A DNA stretch of 64,000 nucleotides from PALSA-1353 sp050012375 (lineage in GTDB: Bacteria; Planctomycetota; Phycisphaerae; Tepidisphaerales; Tepidisphaeraceae). The notes beneath the pieces were generated by a model. It saw only the letters and a program-made list of their open reading frames with translations, was not told where the DNA came from and ran no database searches. Where the stretch lies: contig JBEKHH010000018.1 in assembly GCA_050012375.1 (NCBI GenBank), forward strand, positions 1-64,000. Reading direction: 5' to 3'. The position numbers were made by a program, and so were the translations under genes. Shown one piece after another: positions 9,125 to 17,724 of this stretch; position 1 is the stretch's first letter, and each line of letters starts with the position of its first letter.

Positions 9125-9844
9125 ATGACACGCGCGGCCACCATCGCTCGACGGGAATTGACCAGCTACTTCTATTCGCCCATCGCGTATGTGGCGATGG
9201 CGGTGTTTCTCATCGCCTGCGGGTTTACATTCTGGGACGATTTTCAGCCCGGGGAAATCGCCGGGATGAGGAATCTGTTCAACTGGATGGTTTGGTTGCT
9301 TGTCTCGATCATTCCATTGCTGTCGATGGGATTGCTGGCCCAGGAATGGTCCACGGGGACGATTGAAACGCTCATGACGGCGCCGGTGGCGGAGATGGAG
9401 GTGGTGATCGGAAAATTCCTCGGGTCGTTCGGATTTTTTCTGGTGATGCTGGCGCCGACGCTGTTGTACGCGGGGGTTTTGGCGGTTTACGCGAATCCGC
9501 GGATCGACTTTGGCCCGATCCGCAGCGGGTATCTGGGGATCGTTCTGGTGGGGGCGCTGTTTATCTCCATCGGGCTATTTTTCTCGTCGCTGACGCGGAG
9601 CCAGATCGTCTCGGCGGTGGCGACGGCCGCGGTCTTGTTCGCGATCACCATCGTGCCGTGGTGGGCCAGCGGGAAGATGCTGTCGCAGACCTCGGTGAAG
9701 ATCATCGATCAAACGGTTTTCAAGCGGTACACCGATTTCAGCCGGGGAATCATCGATTCGGGACACGTGGCTTTTTTTGTTTTGGCGACCGCCGTGTTTT
9801 TGTTTCTGACGACAAAGGTTTTGGAATCACGGCGATGGAAATGA
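9125..9844 (+). CDS. ABC-2 type permease (GldF-like)
   Basis: A 239-residue membrane protein with six predicted helices. It shows the ABC-2 permease pattern: an N-terminal helix after RRELTSYFYSPIAY, the conserved cytoplasmic EWSTGTIETLMTAPV segment that contacts the ATPase, and later helices such as LGIVLVGALFISIGLFFSSL. It starts 6 nt after the ATPase gene, so the two are cotranslated and form the transporter core. Confidence 0.9.
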   Translation: MTRAATIARRELTSYFYSPIAYVAMAVFLIACGFTFWDDFQPGEIAGMRNLFNWMVWLLVSIIPLLSMGLLAQEWSTGTIETLMTAPVAEMEVVIGKFLGSFGFFLVMLAPTLLYAGVLAVYANPRIDFGPIRSGYLGIVLVGALFISIGLFFSSLTRSQIVSAVATAAVLFAITIVPWWASGKMLSQTSVKIIDQTVFKRYTDFSRGIIDSGHVAFFVLATAVFLFLTTKVLESRRWK

Positions 9845-9869
9845 AGACTTGGAATGTTTCCCCCCAAGC

Positions 9870-9888
9870 CCGCGGCGCCGCCGTGGGT
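9870..9888 (+). repeat. REP-like palindrome CCCGCGGCG-C-CGCCGTGGG
   Basis: A near-perfect 19-nt palindrome between the permease and GldG-like genes, just upstream of the ribosome binding site of the latter. The same core (CCGTGGG followed by CTT or TCTT) recurs at 17787-17806, 37890-37901 and 55711-55729. Confidence 0.55.
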
Positions 9889-9908
9889 CTTCGCGGAGAG
9901 CGCTAGAA

Positions 9909-12068
9909 ATGGCCAACCCAACCCTGCCCCCCCCGGAATCCCAGCACGAGCGGTGGATAAAGTACGGCGCAAACGTCCTGATCTCCAGCATCGTCGTCGC
10001 GGCCCTGGCGGTGATGCTGACCTGGATGGCCCAGGGGCACGCTCTGCGCGTGGATACGACGGTGGGCCAGACGCAAAGCCTCCGGCCGCAATCGGTCAAT
10101 TTCATCCGGGACCTCGCCCGGAGCGTGCGCCTCGTCGCCCTCTATCCCAAGCTCAAGAACGATTCGCACGAGCAGGATTTCTATCAGCCGGTCGCGGATT
10201 TGCTCAACGAATACGCCACCAAGGGAAAGAACATCACCGCCGAACTGCTCGATCCGGATACGCAGAAGGACGAGTTCAACAAACTGGTCGCGGACGTGAC
10301 GAACAAGTACGGCGGCGAGGTGAAGGGTTACAAGGAAATCCTCGGCGCCCTGCCCGATGAGAACAAGCAGGTGGATCAATTTGTCGTGGATGAGGCGCAG
10401 AAGTTCCGGACGCTGCCGCTGGACCAGGTGCAGGACCAGCAGGTTCAGCAGGACCTGTACGCGGCCTATCTGACGCTGGTCATGGCGCATCATCAGCTCC
10501 AGGACCTGAAGACGGCGGTGGATTCCGAGCTGGATCAGCAGGTGCCGAGCTACAAGGACGGCGTGGACGACGCCAAGACGACCTACACGTCGATTTCGCA
10601 GCTCTTGCAGCAATACTCGCAGGTGCTGAGAACCTTTCCAGCCATCACCACACTGAGCAAGGAGATTCGCGACTTTTCCACTCCCGCCGCGGCGCGCGCC
10701 GACGCCGTCCGGAAAGTGGCCGATGCATTTCTCGGTAAAATTGCGAGCCTGGGTTCGCTGAAGGAACTGGATGAGTTCCGCACGCAGTTGAGGAGCAAGT
10801 CGATCCTCGTGATGACGGACGGCGGATATAAGATTCTGTCGTTCGATCAGGTGTGGAAGGTCCCGGAATCCAGCCGGTTCGCGTCGGCGGCGCCGGACGT
10901 TCAACCCAAGCTGAGTTTTGCCGGCGAGCAGCAGATCACGGCGGCGATCGCCTCGCTGACGGGCGGTCCCAAGCCGATGGTGGTTTTCGTCCGGCCGGGA
11001 GGGCCGCCGCTGGCGACGATCACGACGCCCGGGCAGGCCCCGATGTTCGCGGTGCTGGGTCAGCGCCTCAAGGATGAAAACTTCGACGTGCAGGAGAAAG
11101 ATGCCAGCGGCCAGTCGGCAATGCAGGAAACGCCGATGCCGGAGCCGACCGATTCGCAGATGACCTCGGCGGTGTGGGTGGTGGTGAGACCCCCGTGGGA
11201 ACAGCCCTCGGAGCAGCCGCTGCCGCTGGATCAGATGCTGGCCGACCATCTGAAGTCGGGCGGATCGGCGATGGTCCTGCTCTTCCCGCTGAAGGACCCG
11301 ATGGATTCGGCCCTGGAGCCGATGGGCATTCGGGCAAGAGCGGATTTTGTGATCGTCCACGAGGCGCTGCCGCCGCCGGAGCGAAGGTCGAGCGATCTGG
11401 TTGAGGCGGCGTTGCAGTCGAACCAGTTTGTGTTCAAGGTGAATCATTACGGGGACCATGCGATCGCGGCTCCGCTGGAGGGGTTGGATTTTTTGCAGGC
11501 GGGATCGATGCCGGTGATGGCGGCGGCGGAAGCGCCGGCGGGTGTGAAAGCCACGCCGCTCCTGCCGATCCCGATGTCGCCGCATTTTTGGGCCAGCGCG
11601 GATGCCGAAGCGATTTTGAACGCGGACCGCGCCCGGGCGGTCACGTTCACGGCGAGCGCTGACGCGAACAGCGGCCGACTTTACGGAGACATCGACAACA
11701 CACCGGCCAGTCCGCTGTACGGCGCCGCGGCATCCGAGAAAACTGATGGGGCACGCCTGGTGGTCGTGGGCAGCTCGCTCTTTGCCAGCAGCGACCTCGT
11801 CGATTTGCCGGATAACGAGATGTTGGAAAAACACGGACTGACCGTGGCCCGGCTGCCGGGCAACGGTGAGTTTTTCGTCAACAGCATCCTCTGGCTGGCG
11901 CATGAGGATTCGATGCTGGCGATCAGCCCGCACGCGCTTCAAGTCGCGCGGATCAAGGAGATGTCGCCTGCAACGCTGGGGTTCTGGCGCATCGGAGTGT
12001 TCACCGTGGGTTTGCCGCTGGCGGTGATCTTGGCGGGATTGTTGGTCTACTCCAACCGGCGGGATTGA
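9909..12068 (+). CDS. GldG-like ABC-associated protein
   Basis: A 719-residue protein anchored by an N-terminal helix (VLISSIVVAALAVMLTWMA) and a C-terminal helix (VGLPLAVILAGLLVYS) with a large periplasmic part between. The start of that part, DTTVGQTQSLRPQSVNFIRD, followed by VRLVALYPK, is typical of the GldG / ABC_transp_aux family. A helical region of about 200 residues (about 110-310) is inserted. The ATG at 9909 has GGAGAG at 9895-9900; the next gene starts 9 nt after the stop. Confidence 0.8.
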   Translation: MANPTLPPPESQHERWIKYGANVLISSIVVAALAVMLTWMAQGHALRVDTTVGQTQSLRPQSVNFIRDLARSVRLVALYPKLKNDSHEQDFYQPVADLLNEYATKGKNITAELLDPDTQKDEFNKLVADVTNKYGGEVKGYKEILGALPDENKQVDQFVVDEAQKFRTLPLDQVQDQQVQQDLYAAYLTLVMAHHQLQDLKTAVDSELDQQVPSYKDGVDDAKTTYTSISQLLQQYSQVLRTFPAITTLSKEIRDFSTPAAARADAVRKVADAFLGKIASLGSLKELDEFRTQLRSKSILVMTDGGYKILSFDQVWKVPESSRFASAAPDVQPKLSFAGEQQITAAIASLTGGPKPMVVFVRPGGPPLATITTPGQAPMFAVLGQRLKDENFDVQEKDASGQSAMQETPMPEPTDSQMTSAVWVVVRPPWEQPSEQPLPLDQMLADHLKSGGSAMVLLFPLKDPMDSALEPMGIRARADFVIVHEALPPPERRSSDLVEAALQSNQFVFKVNHYGDHAIAAPLEGLDFLQAGSMPVMAAAEAPAGVKATPLLPIPMSPHFWASADAEAILNADRARAVTFTASADANSGRLYGDIDNTPASPLYGAAASEKTDGARLVVVGSSLFASSDLVDLPDNEMLEKHGLTVARLPGNGEFFVNSILWLAHEDSMLAISPHALQVARIKEMSPATLGFWRIGVFTVGLPLAVILAGLLVYSNRRD

Positions 12069-12077
12069 GTCAGGGCG

Positions 12078-13598
12078 ATGAATTTCAAAACGACGATTGT
12101 TCTGCTCGTGGCGCTGGCGGTAGTGGGCGGTGTCTTTTGGTATAGCCAGCTCGGCGAGAAGAAGACGCCGGAGCAGGCCAGCGAGCAAGCGACGGCCGGA
12201 GGGGGGCAGAAATTGCTCGATCTGCAAAGCGACCAGGTGACGGGATTCACGCTCACGGATTCGGATGGGAATCACACGACCGTGGAAAGGAGCGGGGCAG
12301 CCTGGCGGATGACCGAGCCGGTGAGCGCGGCCGCTGTCGATTGGCAGACGCAGGACCTGATTCGCACGTTGTGTGATCTGCGGTCGCAGGGCAGGCCGGC
12401 CAGCGCGCCGTCCGATGCGGGGCTGGATAAGCCGAGGTACAGGGTTGCGCTTTCCACCAGCGACGGGAAGACGGCGCGGATCGTGATTGGCAACAAGAAT
12501 TTCACCGGCGATTTGATGTTTGCGCAGGTGAACGATGGGGAGGTCAACCTGATCGATTCGAGTTTGGCGAAAACGTTGAAGACGGCGGCCGATGATTTGC
12601 GAGACAAACATCTGCTGACGGCGAATTCGCTGGAGGTGCAGCAGATTCGGATCATCACGGCGACTGGACGGCTGGTGCTGAACAAGACGGGATCGAAGTG
12701 GAAAATCGTGGAGCCGGTGGAGATGCCCGGGGACAGCGAGGCGATTTCATCGCTGATCTCGACGATCACGGGGACGGAGGCGAGCGAATTCGTGAAGCCC
12801 GATTCGGATGATCTGGCGTTTGCAAGGTTCGATCGTCCCAGCGCGCAGATGTGGCTCAGCACGGAAGCGCCGCCGACCCGCCCGACGACCGAGCCGGCCG
12901 CCCTGCCTTCGGGCGGCCAGACGCTGACCATCGGAGCGCCGGACAGTCTTACCAAGGATCATTATTTCGTTCGGACATCCGATGGGTTGGTGGCGAAGAT
13001 TGCCGGCTCGTCCCTGGATAATCTGAAGAAGACTCCGCTGGACTTGCGGGACAAGGATGTCGTGACGATTCTGCCCGAGGACGTGAAGGGAATCTCTCTG
13101 GTGAAGGAAACCTGGCCCGCTCCGGCAACGCAAAACGCCAACGCCGTAATTCAGCGAGCGCCGGCAGTGGTTCTGGCTAGGCGTCCCAAAGAATCACCCA
13201 AACCATTCGGCCCCACGCTTCCGGCGAATCTGAAATCCGGCGCAAGGCCCACCACCGCTCCGGCGGCCACGGCCCCGGCGACACAGCCGGCCCAATCCCT
13301 CTGGATTTTCGCCGCCCCGGCCGACAAGGCGCAGCCGGCGGATGATTCCAAGGTGGACGCGCTTCTGGGGCAATTCAATCCGCTGCACGCGGACAAATAC
13401 CTGGAAAAGAATCCCAATTCGCCGCCGCAGCAGAGATATCTCGTGTCACTCGAAACGAAAATGCAGCGCTATCACGTGGAGTTCGTTCGTCCGTCCAATG
13501 GACAGTCGGCATACGGGATCTACGACGATTTGGAATTTGAAATTCCCACGGCGTTGCTCGACGCCCTCGACGCGGATTTCCACAGGACGGGGCCGTGA
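12078..13598 (+). CDS. DUF4340 domain protein, membrane-anchored
   Basis: A 506-residue protein with one N-terminal helix (TIVLLVALAVVGGVFWYS) and a long periplasmic part. Two copies of a DUF4340-like unit are visible, each with the pattern in which the residue environment is compared with target text such as AWRMTEPV and KWKIVEPV. The middle (about 365-435) is a Pro/Ala/Thr-rich linker. DUF4340 proteins accompany GldG-like proteins in Gld-type ABC loci, where their role is not known. The stop TGA overlaps the queF start ATG by one base. Confidence 0.85.
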   Translation: MNFKTTIVLLVALAVVGGVFWYSQLGEKKTPEQASEQATAGGGQKLLDLQSDQVTGFTLTDSDGNHTTVERSGAAWRMTEPVSAAAVDWQTQDLIRTLCDLRSQGRPASAPSDAGLDKPRYRVALSTSDGKTARIVIGNKNFTGDLMFAQVNDGEVNLIDSSLAKTLKTAADDLRDKHLLTANSLEVQQIRIITATGRLVLNKTGSKWKIVEPVEMPGDSEAISSLISTITGTEASEFVKPDSDDLAFARFDRPSAQMWLSTEAPPTRPTTEPAALPSGGQTLTIGAPDSLTKDHYFVRTSDGLVAKIAGSSLDNLKKTPLDLRDKDVVTILPEDVKGISLVKETWPAPATQNANAVIQRAPAVVLARRPKESPKPFGPTLPANLKSGARPTTAPAATAPATQPAQSLWIFAAPADKAQPADDSKVDALLGQFNPLHADKYLEKNPNSPPQQRYLVSLETKMQRYHVEFVRPSNGQSAYGIYDDLEFEIPTALLDALDADFHRTGP

Positions 13599-14008
13599 TG
13601 GCCAAGCACCTGGGGCACAAGTCGATCTTGACGGACCGGCAAATCGCCGCGCCGCGGACAATTCTGGACACGTTCGCGAATCCGCGTCCGGGACGGGATT
13701 ACGAGATTGAATTTGTTTTTCCGGAGTTCACCAGCGTCTGTCCGGTGACGGGGCAACCGGATTTTGCCACGATCACGGTGAGTTATGTGCCCGCTCGGCT
13801 GTGCGTTGAGATGAAAAGTCTGAAGCTGTATTTCTTTTCCTATCGGAACAAGGGGATTTTTTACGAGGCCGTGGTGAACGAGATTCTGGATGATCTGGCG
13901 GCGGTGGTGAAGCCGAAACGGATGACGGTAACGGGAAAGTTTACGGCGCGCGGGGGGACGGCGGGGACGGTCACGGCGGGTTTTATCGCATTGAGAAAAA
14001 AGAATTGA
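13598..14008 (+). CDS. queF: NADPH-dependent 7-cyano-7-deazaguanine reductase (unimodular QueF)
   Basis: QueF reduces preQ0 to preQ1 in queuosine biosynthesis. The short 136-residue form (type I) is seen, with the nucleophile Cys48 in FTSVCPVTGQPDFA and Asp55 seven residues later, as in characterised enzymes, and the NADPH-binding motif EMKSLKLYFFSYR. The family motif normally reads ESKSLK, so Met replaces Ser here. The ATG at 13598 overlaps the upstream stop (TGATG), so translation is coupled to the DUF4340 gene. Confidence 0.94.
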   Translation: MAKHLGHKSILTDRQIAAPRTILDTFANPRPGRDYEIEFVFPEFTSVCPVTGQPDFATITVSYVPARLCVEMKSLKLYFFSYRNKGIFYEAVVNEILDDLAAVVKPKRMTVTGKFTARGGTAGTVTAGFIALRKKN

Positions 14009-14034
14009 GCCGCGAAGACGCGGTTGCATTTTGA

Positions 14035-14064
14035 TTGCAGTCTTGGGGAATGACGCAGTAAACT
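14035..14064 (+). promoter_or_regulatory. Possible promoter TTGCAG-18-TAAACT for pilT
   Basis: TTGCAG (14035-14040) and TAAACT (14059-14064), separated by 18 nt, lie in the AT-rich gap after queF. The start codon of pilT is 34 nt beyond the -10 box. Confidence 0.4.
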
Positions 14065-14098
14065 AATAATCCGGGAAAGCCCCGCTTCGAGAGGTGCC

Positions 14099-15226
14099 AT
14101 GGATTTTCAAGTGCTCATGCGTTTCGCCGCCGAGCGAGGAGCTTCGGATATTCATATCCAAGCCGGACTCTCTCCAAAGCTGCGAATCCAGGGAGTTCTA
14201 CATACGGTGGATCTGCCGCCCATCGGCGATGAGGCGCTTCATCAATTCATCACGTCGATCGCCCCGGCGAGGCTGCGGGACAATTTGGACGATCGGCTGA
14301 CGGCGGGGATGGATTTTTCTTATGCCGCGCCGGGGATTTGCCGTTTCCGGTGCTCCGCGTATCGGCAGTTGGGGCTTGCGGGAATTTCGATGCGGCTCAT
14401 CAAGAGCAAGATCCCCACCATCGCGCAACTGAATTTGCCCACGGTAATCAACGACATCGCGATGTCGGGCCGGGGGTTGACGCTGGTGACCGGGACGACG
14501 GGATCGGGCAAGTCGACCACGCTGGCGGCGATGATCGATCTGATCAACCAGACAAAGGCGACGAAGATCATCAGCATCGAAGACCCGGTGGAATATTTGC
14601 ACACGCCAAAAATGGCGCTGATCGCGCAGTTGGAGGTGGGGACGGACACGCCGAGCTTCGAGCAGGCGCTTCGGCAGGCGTTGCGGCAGGACCCGGATGT
14701 GGTGCTGGTGGGGGAACTGCGCGACATGGATACGCTGCGGATCGCGCTGCGGGCGGCGGATACGGGACACCAGGTATTTTCGACGGTTCACTCGGCGAGC
14801 GCGCCGCAGACCATCGAGCGCATCATAGCGATGTTTCCGCCGGCGGAGCACAAGCTGCTTCTGACGCAATTGGCGGGGAACCTGGAAGCGATCATTTCGC
14901 AACGGCTGGTAATCGCGCGGGACGGCATGCGGCGTCCGGCGGCGGAGATTTTGCGCGGGGGGCCGGTGCCGCAGAAATACATTCTCGAGGGGCGAGCGCT
15001 GGAATTAGGGGATTACATGAAGAGCGCTGGAAACGGGCAGCAGACGTTCGATCAGCATTTGCTCCAGTTGTTCCAACAGGAATTGATCTCGCACAGCGAG
15101 GCGATCCAAAACGCCACGAACCGGGAATCGCTGGAGATGTCGGTACGGGGGATCGGCTCGGCGAAAACGGCCGAGGCGGCGAGCGCGTCGCGGCCGAAGC
15201 CCGCGCCGGCGGTCAGGCCAACCTGA
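14099..15226 (+). CDS. pilT: Type IV pilus retraction ATPase PilT/PilU
   Basis: A 375-residue secretion-superfamily ATPase that powers pilus retraction. Visible motifs are ASDIHIQAG near the N-terminus, Walker A GTTGSGKST (about 137-145), the Asp box ISIEDPVEYLH, Walker B VVLVGELRDMDT and the His box VFSTVHSASA. PilT normally has GEMRDxET; here it is GELRDMDT, a conservative variation. The last 25 residues are a low-complexity Ala/Pro-rich tail. No other pilus gene lies nearby. Confidence 0.9.
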   Translation: MDFQVLMRFAAERGASDIHIQAGLSPKLRIQGVLHTVDLPPIGDEALHQFITSIAPARLRDNLDDRLTAGMDFSYAAPGICRFRCSAYRQLGLAGISMRLIKSKIPTIAQLNLPTVINDIAMSGRGLTLVTGTTGSGKSTTLAAMIDLINQTKATKIISIEDPVEYLHTPKMALIAQLEVGTDTPSFEQALRQALRQDPDVVLVGELRDMDTLRIALRAADTGHQVFSTVHSASAPQTIERIIAMFPPAEHKLLLTQLAGNLEAIISQRLVIARDGMRRPAAEILRGGPVPQKYILEGRALELGDYMKSAGNGQQTFDQHLLQLFQQELISHSEAIQNATNRESLEMSVRGIGSAKTAEAASASRPKPAPAVRPT

Positions 15227-15284
15227 TAAAATCGTCGGCATGGCGCTTGCGAGCCCGTCATTCACGTTACTGGGCGTAAGAGGA

Positions 15285-16490
15285 TCAGTTTCTTCCCGCA
15301 TGGGCCGCGTCAATCACTCGTCGCGCTTCGGTTGCCAGCGGAGTATTTGGGAGATCATGGATGATCCGCCCCATAATTTTGGGCAAATCGTTTGCACCGA
15401 GCGGTTCAAAGCTTCGGCGGTATTGATTGACGGCCGCTTCGACCAACGGCTTGCCATAGGGACCCAGCAAATCGACTCCGCCGGCCGAAGCCATGGCACG
15501 CTGTTTCTGCCAATAGGCGACCTGATCTTCCAATGCACCGGGGCGCATCATGTCCTCCGCAATGGGATTTGATGGCCGCCTGGGCTTGGGGGCGTTGAGC
15601 AGGTCGGACTTTCTTTTTTCAAATGTCCACCGCAGGTCGTTCATCGCCACCTCGTCATATGCACGGGCGCTTTTATGGTCATGAACGGCATTGAGGATAG
15701 ATGAGCAGAGTATGCCCGCCCGCGGCACCATGAGTTCCGTGGATTCAGAAGTACCCTCGGCATCGATCCTGTAATACTTTTGGTGATCGTATCGCTTAAT
15801 GATGTCTTCAAAGACTTCAAGCGATTCGCGTTCCCTGGGCGGAGAGCGCTGACCTAATTCCACCGCCAAGTCAAATTCAATTTTCAGATTCTCTGGATCG
15901 TCGGGGCGCAGGGCCAGTGCATTTCTGAGGTGGGCAACTCTTTGATCGCGGTTGGCGGCCATTTCGGCGGCGGCGATCTCCGCGACGAACGTCGCTGGCG
16001 AATTCGGGCGAGTTGCCGGCATCGTCGCGGGAGGCGGAACCTCGGCCGGAATCGGATCAGCCACAATGCAGTCCAGCGTCAGATGCATGGGATCACCTTT
16101 TTCAGGCGCATAATAGTCGCCGGCGATATAGACCGTGTGAAATGCAACCTGTTCGACATAGCTGCCATCATTGGTCACCCATGCGATCGACCATTTGTGC
16201 TGCGGATCATCGTTGAGCCAGGTCTTTCCGCCATCCAATGTCATTTGTGCCCGGACCTCCATTGGTTCATTGATCCAAATGCTCCAATGATCCGGCGGCT
16301 CGATGATTCGCACTTGGAGAGTGGGAGGACGTTCGGCCGGCTGCGGGGAATTCGCCGCGCATCGCGCGGTCAGGATTATGGCAACAAGACCCGCAATACG
16401 GTGAACGCCGGCCTGGAGGGGATAAGGATTGTCTCTGCCGTGAGCGTGACGTTGCCAGGTTATCACCTTCCAATTATCGCGGGGGTCCAC
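15285..16490 (-). CDS. Putative secreted protein with TPR-like helices
   Basis: A protein of up to 401 residues, function unrecognised. A hydrophobic stretch IAGLVAIILTARCAANS near the N-terminus may be a signal or lipoprotein signal, with Cys in a non-canonical lipobox. A beta-rich part follows (RIIEPPDHWSIW, MTLDGGKTWL), then a helical part with a TPR-like segment (LRNALALRPDDPENLKIEFD). The true start is uncertain: the frame opens with a GTG at 16490 and another GTG lies 7 codons inside. Confidence 0.6.
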   Translation of the reverse strand: MDPRDNWKVITWQRHAHGRDNPYPLQAGVHRIAGLVAIILTARCAANSPQPAERPPTLQVRIIEPPDHWSIWINEPMEVRAQMTLDGGKTWLNDDPQHKWSIAWVTNDGSYVEQVAFHTVYIAGDYYAPEKGDPMHLTLDCIVADPIPAEVPPPATMPATRPNSPATFVAEIAAAEMAANRDQRVAHLRNALALRPDDPENLKIEFDLAVELGQRSPPRERESLEVFEDIIKRYDHQKYYRIDAEGTSESTELMVPRAGILCSSILNAVHDHKSARAYDEVAMNDLRWTFEKRKSDLLNAPKPRRPSNPIAEDMMRPGALEDQVAYWQKQRAMASAGGVDLLGPYGKPLVEAAVNQYRRSFEPLGANDLPKIMGRIIHDLPNTPLATEARRVIDAAHAGRN

Positions 16491-16529
16491 CGGGAATGGA
16501 AATTGCTTTCAGCTAGGATTCGGTTTAAG

Positions 16530-16557
16530 GGCAATCGGCATTTGGAATTCGGCATTC
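16530..16557 (+). repeat. Single arm of the GCCGAATGCC word repeat
   Basis: The stretch GGCAATCGGCATTTGGAATTCGGCATTC closely resembles the right arm of the inverted repeat at 31235-31269. It is a solitary arm located in the spacer upstream of sppA. Confidence 0.5.
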
Positions 16558-16587
16558 TTTCGCGGAGTTGTTAGAATTTGTGGATGT

Positions 16588-17724
16588 ATGACACAAACAC
16601 TTCCTCCAGGACAGGGCCCGGTTGATCCGCGTGGGGCGTTTGCGATGCCGCCAAGCCCAGGCGGCGGCGGAGGGCGGGGTTGGCCGCCGCCGGGAGCGCC
16701 GGTGCCGATCGTGTTTCCGCCGATGCCGCCGTTTCCACCACGTCGCCGCGGCGGTCTCTGGATCGTCATCGTGCTCCTGCTGATCGCTCTGGCCGTTTCC
16801 GTGCTCGTCAACATGGCCCAATTCGGCGCCACGTTGGCCGGGGCGGAGGTTCGGCAAACCGTGATCTCCGGTGAAGGCAGCGACAAGATCGCGGTGGTGC
16901 CGATCGACGGGATCATTGATGACGATAGCGCACAAACGTTCGACAAAGAGCTGAAAGTGGTGGAGAAGGATTCGGCGGTGAAAGCGCTGGTGGTGGAGAT
17001 CGACACGCCGGGCGGAACGGCCACCGCGGCCGATGAGATGTATCATCGGCTGGATCGGTTCAAGAGCGAAAAGAAAGTGCCGGTGGTGGTGGCGATGCGC
17101 GGGATGGCCACCAGCGGAGGATATTACGTTTCGTGCGCGGCGGATTACATTTTTGCCGAGCCGGGATGCCTGACGGGGAACATCGGCGTTCTGTTTCCGC
17201 GGTTCAACATGAGCAAGATGCTCGACAAGTGGGGCGTATCGGAGACGACGCTGACGGCGACGGCGCCGGGGCATTCGTACAAGAACGCCGGGTCGATGTT
17301 CCAGCCGGAAAATCCCAGGGACGAGGCGTATCTTCAGGGGCTCGTGGACGGCACGTTCGCACAGTTCAAGACCGTGGTGCAGACGGGGCGGAAAGCGAAG
17401 CTCAGCGACAAGCTCGGCGATATCTTCAGCGGCAAAGCATTCATCGCCCAGGATGCGCTGGATCGCGGGCTGGTCGATCAAATAGGATATCCGGACAAGG
17501 CGTATGATTATGCGGCGAGCGCGGCGGGCGTGACGAGCCGGTCGGTCGTGCGATACACGCCAAGCCCGACGTTGCTGCAAATACTGACGGCTCGGTCGAA
17601 TATTCAGCGTGGAGAGTCAGGAACTTCATCGGGAATGGTGAGCATTGACGGCTTCAGCATGGATGCGCGAGCGGTGGAGGGTTTGTTTACGGCGCGGCCG
17701 CTGTTGCTGTGGCGGGGGAACTGA
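16588..17724 (+). CDS. sppA: Signal peptide peptidase SppA-type S49 serine protease
   Basis: A 378-residue membrane-anchored S49 peptidase of the short (single-domain) type that degrades cleaved signal peptides. A Pro/Gly-rich cytoplasmic N-terminus (about 55 residues) is followed by one helix (WIVIVLLLIALAVSVLV). The catalytic Ser is in MATSGGYYVSCAAD and the catalytic Lys probably in YKNAGS, after the substrate-channel motif EIDTPGG. A -10-like TAGAAT lies at 16572-16577, 10 nt before the ATG. Its stop overlaps the start of the next gene (TGATG). Confidence 0.9.
   Translation: MTQTLPPGQGPVDPRGAFAMPPSPGGGGGRGWPPPGAPVPIVFPPMPPFPPRRRGGLWIVIVLLLIALAVSVLVNMAQFGATLAGAEVRQTVISGEGSDKIAVVPIDGIIDDDSAQTFDKELKVVEKDSAVKALVVEIDTPGGTATAADEMYHRLDRFKSEKKVPVVVAMRGMATSGGYYVSCAADYIFAEPGCLTGNIGVLFPRFNMSKMLDKWGVSETTLTATAPGHSYKNAGSMFQPENPRDEAYLQGLVDGTFAQFKTVVQTGRKAKLSDKLGDIFSGKAFIAQDALDRGLVDQIGYPDKAYDYAASAAGVTSRSVVRYTPSPTLLQILTARSNIQRGESGTSSGMVSIDGFSMDARAVEGLFTARPLLLWRGN

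Noticed and set aside
9903..12611. A 902-codon open frame on the minus strand
   Set aside because: It is the GC-rich shadow of the GldG-like and DUF4340 genes, rich in Arg, His and Gln, without any domain.
15227..15572. A TAAAAT box 7 nt before an ATG at 15240 and an open plus-strand frame of 110 codons
   Set aside because: The frame lies almost wholly antisense to the 401-residue secreted protein gene, its translation has no recognisable pattern, and the leaderless-type box alone is not enough.
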